Positions 56,701 to 64,000 of a stretch of 64,000 nt of DNA are shown piece by piece. The notes beneath the pieces are model-generated. The model was not told the DNA's origin. It saw only the letters and a program-made list of their open reading frames with translations, and ran no database searches. Numbering within the stretch: position 1 is the first letter of the stretch; each line of letters begins with the position of its first letter. A program made the position numbers and the translations under genes. Source of the stretch: Angiostrongylus vasorum (taxonomy: Eukaryota > Nematoda > Chromadorea > Rhabditida > Metastrongylidae); assembly GCA_018806985.1 (NCBI GenBank), contig JADANN010000197.1:699501-763500 (forward strand). The letters are read 5' to 3'.

Positions 56701-59700
56701 TCGGACTGAGTTGGAATAATCAGTATGAGCATGAAAGCTCAAAATGTGTTTTAATCAGACATCCTAGTTTTTAATGATATTAGATGCCTTCCACGGATCT
56801 TCCTCATGGACGTACCTCATGCCGGGTAGTCGCAAGCAGCGTGGCGCGTCCACAGGTGGCTGAGAGAGGGTTAATCACGAGCCCAAAGCGACCTTTCCTT
56901 CCCTGAGACGCAGGTGGATCCACGGGATGGACTCCTGTATCTGTTGCGCCGATTTGGCATATACCTTCTATTCTAAACAGGACATTCAGTCAAGCGTGCG
57001 TGGGTGTACTCTCGTTTGTGAGAATTGTGTTCTACGAGTCAGATCGGTGAAAAGGAGATGGAGAAGATCATTCGCTAACTCTTCGCGAAGGGGGGAGCCT
57101 GTGGCGCAGTGGTCGGAGGCGCCCTGCAATAAACATGGAATCGATCGCGGCGCCTCGGCCCCACCAACCCCCTCCATCCCCCGGGATTGGCCAATTGCTA
57201 CCAGACTTGTCTGGGAGAACAGCAGGACTGGCTCGATATATCGGTAGGCCACCGCGAATCATTGTAAAGGTCAGATTTGCATTCATTCACCTCCAAGCGA
57301 TGCTTAATAAAGTCGAATGCATGGCGCATCCCTGCGGGATTGATCAACGCCAAGAGCTTCATTCTTTTTAACTGTTCACTCGATCCATCATAAACAGGAA
57401 TGACAGAATAATCGACGAAGGACAGCCAAGTGAGCAGGCAGGGTGTTGAAAAGGGTTCAACCACATTCACACTATAGCAAGACTCATTGAACTGTTGCGG
57501 GAGCACAGGAGAACGCTCTGTCTCTCTCAGATTCATCGATTTAAAGAAAGCTTTCCACTCATTTGAGATGGGAAGCAGTCATGGAAGCTCTGGACAGCCA
57601 GGGAATCCCTACTCAGTATATAAATATTTTTCATAAGCTATATAAAAGTTTCGCAACCAAAGTAAAAGTATCACCACCTTATAACGATATTAATATCGAA
57701 GTGGACGTCGATGGTCAGCAATTACGCCATCGCTTTGCTGATAACATCGTTCTCACAACAACAAACATTGGCCAGGAGGAACGAATGCCGGCCGACTTGA
57801 GAACGCCTGTGAAATGATTAGTCTTCGACTAAATCTCATAAAAACGATGTTCATGGGTAACGAATCGGTTTCGTATGCCTCAGTCCCGCCCAAGGCAATG
57901 AAAATCTCCGAAAGCTGCAGCTTCGTTCATCTAGACTGGAAAAATTAGCATGACGAACGACTTATTACTAGAGTAGACCAGGAGCAAGCGAGCGGCTTGA
58001 GGGACTTACAAGAACATTGAGGATGTATTGAACAGAATAAGGAACACCCGACTCCGTACTTCCCCGATCAACGTCAGCGATCAAAAACTGAAGGCGCATT
58101 CTACATTCTATACACCAAACCATCGAAGATCAGGCGAAGGAGACATAATGCGTATGAACGAAAACCGATGGTCAGAAACCGTTAGTGACTGGATTGCTCG
58201 GCATATCAGACTTACTGCAGAATGATCACCAACCCCATAGTCAGAGTTCCTCATGAAAACCCTAGAAGAAAAAATTTGGTGCTCAACGAGTGCTGGAACG
58301 AGCGTAACCCATTAGGTTACTCTTGCACGTGACAGGCAGAAATGGAAGGTTTACTGACATCAACTCAATTCACTCGATGATCGACTGTACGACAGGAGGT
58401 ATGGGAGATACCTAGACACATTATCGGATTTCCGTCGTGTGGAGAAACTCGAGCCGGTGAGTTTAGAGCTTATACGGTGCATCTCCAAATTGTGAGTCTG
58501 ACCTTGATACCCAGGGCAAAGGCGTTTATGTGCTAGCTCCGAGAAGCAGGTTACTTCAGGAAATGACGATGAGCATTTTATTTTTCCTCAGTCGGAATGA
58601 GCAATACCTCCTTCTTGTGCGGTCGTCTTCTGCTCTTCGATTCGGTGGAAAGTCTTCAATAGTAAGGCAACCCGGAAATATGTTGGAACCGATTCTGCAT
58701 CACGTTCTGCATTAGCCGGAGTTCCAGCAGAAAATAAAGCTGGATTTAAAAACAGTACTTAGAAGCTATACGGAACTTAGGGAATTCAAGGAATTCCATG
58801 AAAAAAAGCTTACAAGCGATCAGTGCCTGGCCTCTTGATAGGACAGAAAAGAGTAAACGTCTTATACGAGCTTTGTAGGCTCTTTTTTCTCTATTAAGCG
58901 AAAAAAACCCAGGAGAGGAGTTTGACGAGTTTTAGAGACAGAAAAAAAATTTACGGGGGGATCTGGACAGATTTTGAGGTAATCACAGGTTGAATCCAAA
59001 AAAGGAAGAGGAAAAACAAATAAATACTAAATTAAATTGCAATATCACAAGCGGATAGGCGATGCACAATTCTTCTGGATTATTAATCTCAATAATTCCG
59101 TTTAGATTAGACACTTCTTATAACGTTGATTCCTTAAGGGTCCTATTAGCAAAGCCAAAACCGACTTTCGCTTACCTTGGTGATGGTCAATAATTCACTG
59201 TTTTTCTTGATGAACAAACACGAGTTTGTTATCACAGCATTTACTAATGCATAATATTAGGCTGTAACATATGAAATGTCTGATTTTAAATGTACCACAA
59301 CTTTTTTTCGTATTATGTTTTATTAATCGAAATAAGATCATTAGAATCACCACATTTTTTAAACAAGGAGCAAGTTTATTTATTCCAGATGGATAAAACT
59401 CTGAAGTTCTGGAAGCGAAGAATTCTTTGAAGGCACATTTTACGTCATCGTGGTTGGTGAAGTATTTCTCGCGCTGGATGTTGTCAAGGTGCTTGAAGAA
59501 GTGATAGTCGGTAGACGAGAGGTTGGCGAATATGGTGGATAAGGCAATGTTTCGTAGCCTAACTCGTTCGACTTCTGCAGCGTTGGTTCCGCAACGTGAG
59601 GCCGAGCATTGTCGTGGAGAGTGATTGGTCATTTTCTGTTCAGTAATTCCACTCGTTCTTGCTGGAGTTTACAGTGCATTTCGTCGATTTGTTGGCAAAA

Positions 59701-62395
59701 CTTTGCCGCAATCGTTTCGCCCGGATATAAAAAGTTGTGGCGAATCAGCCCTGCTGCAGACTGCCGAACAGCCGCCACAACTTTTTTTGATGCAATTTCA
59801 GCTTTGGGTGCTGTGGAGCCTGATCGCAATCCAACCATAGAGCTGAACGTCGCCAGTTGTCGTACAGAATCAAAGGCTCGTTTGTGTTGGGCAGAATAAG
59901 AGCAAACGATACTTCAAAACAACAATTTTTTTTGATTGTCATTTAATTCGTGCGGCACCCACTTGTCGAGCTTTTTTTCTGTCTTTCCTATGCGATTCAA
60001 GTGAGTGGAAATTGTTCGTCTGCTTAGGCCAAGCTCTCGAGCAGTTGTTCGCGTGTTTGCTTTCACTATTACCTTCAATTCGTCGTCGTCAAGTTCATTG
60101 GGACGTCTGCGGCCTTCCTTATCTTCGAGGTCGAAAGCACCAGATCGGAATTTCCGGAACCGTTTTCGCACTGTTGATTCACTAACACTACCTTTACTCC
60201 AAACTTGATTTTATTTTGGGCTCCAGTTGTGGCATTGTGTCCACTCTTCCGCTAGTGCGAGGAAAAGGACACGAACGTCATGTTGATTCATGCCAAGTCT
60301 ATAAATATGTTAAAATAAGATAGAAAGAGCAGAATCTGTGCTTCAAAGATATTTAGTAGACATATATAACGAACAAAAATTTTTATCTGAAAAAAATACG
60401 CGGAAAATTGTAAAGATGAAATCAGACATTTCATATGTAGCGGTCTAAAAAATGACGTCTCGGCGGTTTCGTCTTCTTCAGAGCCGTTTTATTGTGGTTA
60501 AGTAAGGTGTCATTGTGTTTGCTCATCGAGGAAAACAGTGACTTACTAGTCCTTCTGACAACAGATTCCTCTGAACAGTGGAGAATTATTGAGATTATAG
60601 ACGTCGAAACATTAGACGAATAGACATCTCATGTCAATCTCGTCTAAGTCCAACAATGTAAACAAATGTTGATTATTATAGAACCGAGGTTAAATGGCGG
60701 TCGGTTTTGGAATTATTATTAAAACTACTGACACTTAATATTTTTTACTACGCTGAAGAAAATGAAGCATTATTACGAAACAAAATGGAAACAAGTAATG
60801 AGACATTCGTGCCCTCACTACTTACTCGCTTACTCGCCAGAAAGAGGAGGTCCGCCGAAACGCCAGCTGTTGCAAATAAATAATATATAAAAACAACCTC
60901 ATGTCTGCTAGTCAAGGAAATAGCGAGTTATTCATCAGTGCTGAGGTTAATAGAAAGTCGGTCTTGAGAATTAATTCATCACAGTTGAGAAGTACCATAG
61001 AAACTAAGTTGAGATCGACAATAGTCTCTTAAATTGTGTACCGCTTCCGGACAGCCATTTCAACTATTAATTGAATGTGGGCGGGTTTTCATCGTTTTTT
61101 TTTCACAATTTCTACATATAAATTCAGAAAGGGAAGTGCGGTAGTCAGAGGTGCAGATACAGGTATTCACTGGTTTAAGCCCACTTCGGGCCAAAGCCTC
61201 CCACTCCTACGAAGTCGGACGACTGGCACTAGATATGTTGAGAATTCGCATTTTGACTCATAAAGGTTGGCGACTGCATGTAATGAAGACCTGGGAACGA
61301 TGTAGAACAGCTAACCTAGGATTGCAGGATTAATCATATCAATCAGCATTCAATAATGTTCACAGAGGAGACCAAAAATTATCGTAAGGGAGGGGAAATG
61401 GTGCAAAAGTCGGGACACTTTAATGGATGATGGATGCGAGGCAGCGAATCGAATGAGCGCTGATGTCGACATGGCTTGATTTCCGGCCAAATAAATGAAT
61501 AAATAGCTAATCTACTTCTATTTCATTGAAACTGTTTAAAAAGTGTCCATGGCTAAAGTGTTCAAAACAAAAAAAGTTTACTTCCCACGACCGACTTTTC
61601 TATTAACCTCGGCATTGATCAAATAATTCTTCATATTCTTATTGAGCAAACGCGAGGTGTTATTTTACCCTTTATTCAAGAACAAGCTGACGTTTCGGTG
61701 GACTTCTCCTTCCTCAAAGCCTGGAAAGGTCAAGTTGAGCGCAATCTACCCATCCAAACACTTCCATAACCAGACAGAGAAAATTCTAAACCAAGATTTC
61801 AATCACAGAATTGGACACAGGATGGCTTCATCGCATACTCACCGCTTTCTATGAGTCTTCCACTGAATATGTCACGTGGAGGCCAATTGCACAGAGTTTA
61901 CGTGGAAGCGCAATGTTCCTCTCACATCAAAAATACCAGTCTTAAATACTGCCCGATGTCACGCGTTATTATGAGGTATTCCTCCCTACGGTTCATTTTC
62001 ATATCCTTGGAATTAATCCAGAATGCCTCAAGAATTTTGCGCGCTTGTGTTCTCGAAGAAGTTTAATCAAACGTGTTTTGTGCTCGTTTAGGCTCCGTCC
62101 CTATTTTGAGATTTGTCTCATTCTGACGATGAGCATCCTAGCTGTGACATCCGCAATGCTGATTGTTGGTATTAATCGATTTAATGTGAGCTTAATGTAT
62201 CCAACATTACTCGCTCGTATGTTGCTTATCATTTTTGTCCAGGTTTGTTCCAGAGTCTTGGCTTATTCAATCAACAGTTAACGCTTATGTGCTCAGACCC
62301 TACCGTTCTGGACTTCATTTCAGGTTTTCGGTGTGTCAACTGTTGTCGCTCCGCATCGAACACATTCACGATGGGAGTCGTATCGAGAGAAGACG
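53771..62395 (+). CDS. small multi-pass membrane protein gene (partial; middle exon not found)
   Basis: Exon 1 (53771-53914) encodes MDFDPYSKKWSCCCCKLSCG followed by a hydrophobic helix (LATTEMLLTTTIAIVTIVNV), donor ACG|GTGCGT. Two later exons fit each other in phase: 62092-62242 (LRPYFEICLILTMSILAVTS, then a second hydrophobic stretch YPTLLARMLLIIFVQ) and 62324-62395 (VFGVSTVVAPHRTHSRWESY). Exon 1 ends in phase 0, but 62092 needs two incoming bases, so at least one exon between them is unresolved, or these are two genes. The Cys cluster plus paired helices recall small four-helix nematode membrane proteins (LAPTM4-like); family assignment is a guess. The 8 kb between is almost all repeats. 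Confidence 0.42.
54044..54245. mobile_element. foldback MITE family C, decayed
   Basis: AACCCTAATGATGCTGAATC at left; GCATGGTGTGGTGATGAACG, CCACCGCAGACACGTACGG and TTTTGCAAATATCTCAGCAT at right. Left arm mostly lost. Lies in the intron after 53914. Confidence 0.68.
54283..54455 (+). repeat. SINE A-like fragment
   Basis: TAGTTCGATTCCTCGCCGGG (B-box-like), GGGGTCGGGAAATTGGTACC and GACTTGTCTGGGAAAA. Confidence 0.5.
54881..55133 (+). repeat. SINE family A, small internal deletion
   Basis: TTAGTGGCGCAGTGGTCGGA to ATCAACGCTGAGAGCTTTAT. About 25 bp missing at GCCACTGCTAGTTGCATTCA. Confidence 0.86.
55550..55667 (-). pseudogene. RTE-like LINE C-terminal scrap
   Basis: Matches 6665-6735: CATATGCTCAGTTCACCTGA, TTCTCGACACCTTGG, GGCGTCTTTGATCTTTC and GTAAGTCGGAATTTTGGATTC. 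Confidence 0.5.
55843..56092 (-). repeat. SINE family A, inverted, internally deleted
   Basis: Tail AAGGATAAAACCTTCGGCGT at left, head GGGCGCATGTGCCGCAGTGG at right (minus strand). The AGCCAGTGCTGCTATCC block is missing at CCGATGTGCCAATTTGCC. Confidence 0.82.
56093..57094. other. unassigned DNA
   Basis: About 1 kb. An ORF begins at 56927, but most of its later part is SINE. No recognised gene. Confidence 0.35.
57095..57370 (+). repeat. SINE family A, full-length
   Basis: GGGAGCCTGTGGCGCAGTGG to GATCAACGCCAAGAGCTTCA. GC-rich variant (GCGGCGCCTCGGCCCCACCA). Confidence 0.86.
57533..58405 (+). pseudogene. RTE-like LINE, RT palm to C-terminus (second subfamily, degenerate)
   Basis: RT motif A region DLKKAFHS at 57540-57563, then MEALDSQGIPTQYINIFHKL and VDVDGQQLRHRFADNIVLTT (FADN at 57734-57745 instead of FADD), LRLNLIKTMFMGNESVS near 57830, and the C-terminal IMRMNENRWSETVSDWIARH near 58147-58206. 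The tail matches the 6440-8300 element. Three or more frameshifts and a deletion between about 57960 and 58020. Confidence 0.8.
58406..59179. other. unassigned DNA
   Basis: No gene or known repeat recognised. Contains a short ORF (58530-58715) without motif. Confidence 0.35.
59260..60445 (-). mobile_element. mariner transposon (hookworm bandit-like)
   Basis: Inverted ends GGCTGTAACATATGAAATGT (left) and GACCGCTACATATGAAATGT (right, reverse complement) match over about 28 bp and are flanked by TA on both sides (59258-59259 and 60446-60447). About 1.19 kb with a decayed transposase inside. Confidence 0.88.
59350..60250 (-). pseudogene. mariner transposase, frameshifted
   Basis: Minus strand order: N-terminal region with RKRFRKFRSGAFDLEDKEGR (60110-60171), HTH block RTTARELGLSRRTISTHLNR with IGK, the linker KKLDKWVPHELNDNQKK (59920-59970), ILYDNWRRSALWLDCDQAPQ (first catalytic Asp in LYDN, about 59860), the FLYPGETIAAKFCQQIDEMH region (59680-59730), and YHFFKHLDN near 59490 before FTNHDDVKCAFKEFFASRT. 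The second catalytic block (normally HDNARPH) is damaged near 59600. At least three frame changes, so not active. Confidence 0.85.
60450..60485 (-). ncRNA. hammerhead-like motif beside the mariner
   Basis: Minus strand GGCT, CTGAAGA intact, then AGACGAAACCGCC (stem II weakened), GAGAC for GAAAC, GTC intact. Stem I 3' side reads ATTT, lost at the insertion. Confidence 0.42.
60590..60720 (+). mobile_element. Penelope-like/hammerhead-element terminus
   Basis: GTCGAAACATTAGACGAATA, CAACAATGTAAACAAATGTT and CCGAGGTTAAATGGCGGTCG parallel 51170-51285. The hammerhead 5' half is missing. Confidence 0.5.
60830..60970 (+). mobile_element. Penelope-like terminus with covarying stem
   Basis: CGCCAGAAAGAGGAGGTCCG with CCGAAACGCCAGCTG (decayed hammerhead), AACCTCA (60895-60901) and TGAGGTT (60942-60948), then AATAGAAAGTCGGTC. 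Confidence 0.55.
61133..61320 (+). repeat. strongly diverged SINE A relative
   Basis: AGTGCGGTAGTCAGAGGTGC and GTTTAAGCCCAC at the head; GTCGGACGACTGGCACTAGA in the body. Confidence 0.4.
61585..62075 (-). pseudogene. Penelope-like 3' end, inverted
   Basis: Minus strand C-terminal coding near 61930-62050 (bases matching TTGAGGCATTCTGGATTAAT and MNRREE-type codons), then the 3' region with CAATCACAGAATTGG, hammerhead-like motif 61685-61722, AACACCTCGCGTTTGCTCAA and GCCGAGGTTAATAGAAAAGT. Closest relative of the main copy at 22030-24400. Confidence 0.68.
61685..61722 (-). ncRNA. hammerhead-like motif, one core change
   Basis: Minus strand: stem I GGCT/AGCT, box TTGAGGA (C3 changed to T), stem II GG.../CC, GAAAC and GTC intact. 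Confidence 0.5.
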
Positions 62396-62744
62396 GTAAG
62401 GATTTCTTTCAGGCTGAACTCAAATGCATTCTCTTGTCATTTCCCATGATGGTGCATGCAATTGGGAGTCATATTGAGCCTCTTGTACCTGTCTTTTGTT
62501 TTTTTTGCCATCCACATTTAAACAGTAATACCCCCTTTTTGGAGTTTCTTCTTAATCGTTCAGATTTATCCACATGCTCTAGATTTCAACTGATAAGGAA
62601 ATATACGAGTGAAAGCTCAATCTCTCCCAGTAAGAGAAATGTTGTTACTTGGGGGTGGATAGGCAGATGTGAAAAAGCACAGTTACTGGTTTGATCTGTA
62701 AGTCAGGGTAACATTAATATATGCTATGAAGTCTTCAATATTAC

Positions 62745-63045
62745 TTGCTTACTCGCCTGGGTACTTGGATGGCCCGTCTTCGCTAGTTGTGCGGGCCCCA
62801 GCGTAATTTCCATTTTTTTCGGAGTTCTGCTGGTTTAGCCATCGTGGTTCCTTGGCGTCCCGAGTTCAGCCTAGCCAGTCTGCTCCACGTCGTCACCACC
62901 ATAGCAGTCGCCGCCCTTGTGGATCAGAGGGAGATTTGCCACCACGCGACTAGTTCTATACCTGGACAGTGGTGGATCCTGGTATTGCTTTACTGTCATC
63001 TGGGCTTCTGATGGAAACTCCTTCTGGGCTTGAGAGACTTATGTG
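62745..63045 (-). repeat. dispersed repeat family B, inverted
   Basis: Minus strand from near GTTTCCATCAGAAGCCCAGA to GACGGGCCATCCAAGTACC. The 5' part is shortened. Confidence 0.72.
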
Positions 63046-63650
63046 GAAAAATGAGTAGCAAGTTGACTCTAACTGCCTTTTCCGTCTGACCTGTAATTCA
63101 TTTACTTATCGCATAACTCGTAAAAGCATAGTGAACTCTATTCGTCTATGTAGCGCACAACGGCTGCTCAGGCTGTTCAAATTGCTCAGTGAAAAAAAAC
63201 ATCAAGAGCATAATACTTTCGATAAGATCCGTATCATTGCGGTTTTAACGAAAATATAGCCCTTGATGGCTCTCGCAGTACTCTGTCATGGCATAGGTTC
63301 TTTCTGTTGGACGTTCAGATCCATAAATCGAAGTAAATCTGTCTGACTGACTCCCCTAAGCGATGAGCTCTTCTTATACACCATATTTCGAAGCCCTGAA
63401 AGATCCCCCCGCTATGGCGAGGAGGTAACCCATTATGGTATATGAGTGCCTGAAAAATGATCAGTCCAAGGAAAATCACAACCAAGCTGATTTTCAAATC
63501 TGACATCTTTACAGATAAATTATTATTTTGGCTATTCTCAATGAAAGGTTATATTTGGATTAACACGTTAAGAAGAACGATTGTTACGATCATAATAACT
63601 CATCCAGTATACTAGAAGAATTTTTATACTACAAGCTGAAATATTACCTT
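63046..63650. other. unassigned DNA
   Basis: Nothing recognised. The reverse strand has a short ORF (63506-63315) starting in a hydrophobic segment (ISLVVIFLGLIIFQALIYHN), without other support. Confidence 0.3.
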
Positions 63651-63651
63651 C

Positions 63652-63730
63652 ATTTACTTTGATACATAGATGGCCCCGTCTTCACTGAGATGCGGGCCCC
63701 AGCACAAATCTCATTCGTCTCTCTCTTTGG
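63652..63730 (-). repeat. family B 3' terminal fragment
   Basis: TTACTTTGATACATAGATGG and CCCGTCTTCACTGAGATGCG with GGCCCCAGCACAAATCTCA match the end of family B. Confidence 0.5.
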
Positions 63731-64000
63731 CGCACCGTTGGCCATGGTGGTGGTCAGCTTCGAACATGGTGACGTTCGCGATGTCCATGTCCTAGTCCTG
63801 AAATGGTTGCCCTCTGCGAATGCAAATGGTTGACGTTAGCCATAAACACGCCCACTCATCGCTTGGTTGGTCCTCCAAGAAGGCGCTTGCATTCTCTTGG
63901 AGTCCGCCTATATTACATATTTCATTCTAATTTATTCTATAAAACCTATGAAATCATGCAACTCATACTTTACGCCCCCACACGGCATATTTTTCTTTCC

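Larger units (their letters stand above)
59180..60490 (-). mobile_element. Penelope-like terminus split by the mariner
   Basis: Left piece 59180-59258 (AACAAACACGAGTTTGTTAT with ACAGCATTTACTAATGCATA, cf. 48070-48118). Right piece 60446-60490 holds the hammerhead-like motif. The two pieces are contiguous in other copies, so the mariner inserted into an existing terminus. Confidence 0.65.

Overview
The window looks like nuclear DNA of a parasitic nematode, most likely a strongylid of the hookworm type. This is inferred from short exons with worm-style TTTCAG/TTTTAG acceptors, acceptor-like (spliced-leader type) sites just upstream of start codons, and a dense mix of tRNA-derived SINEs, RTE-like LINE pieces, Penelope-like retroelements and a mariner of the hookworm 'bandit' kind. 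No bacterial gene organisation, rRNA gene or CRISPR array was seen.

Layout. Positions 338-629 carry the last two exons of an unrecognised upstream gene, followed by an AATAAA at 795. About 115 bp beyond its expected poly(A) site lies a spliced-leader-like acceptor and the 19-exon gene for the RNA helicase DDX1 (938-13322, + strand). DDX1 is the only confidently named host gene. Its exon lengths sum to 2164 nt, one base more than a complete 720-codon frame. The extra base maps to a run of seven A in exon 7, and the exon 8 acceptor reads CGG instead of CAG. From 13.3 to 53.7 kb I find no convincing host gene apart from two weak exon candidates near 36.7-37.1 kb. At 53.77 kb a second host gene starts (small multi-pass membrane protein, Cys-rich N-terminus). 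Compatible exons reappear at 62.09-62.40 kb, so it probably contains an intron or introns of several kb filled with repeats.

Mobile DNA makes up much of the remainder: (A) about 28 copies or fragments of a ~270 bp tRNA-derived SINE; (B) about 11 pieces of a ~380 bp unclassified dispersed repeat; (C) six pieces of a ~300 bp foldback MITE whose arms form a long hairpin; RTE-like LINE fragments in two subfamilies (6.44-8.30, 20.07-20.64, 25.26-26.09, 55.55-55.67, 57.53-58.41 kb); a decayed Penelope-like element with reverse transcriptase and GIY-YIG endonuclease (22.03-24.40 kb) plus many partial copies; and one mariner (59.26-60.45 kb) with shortened relatives at 19.27 and 20.93 kb.

The most interesting signal is a hammerhead ribozyme-like motif that recurs at the ends of the Penelope-like copies on both strands. 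The best copy (5812-5847) keeps every catalytic-core residue, has pairing stems I and II, and lies in sense orientation inside DDX1 intron 12. A second short stem downstream shows a compensatory base change between copies. Hammerheads are known from Penelope-like elements in other animals, so this is a new locus of a known class rather than a new class.
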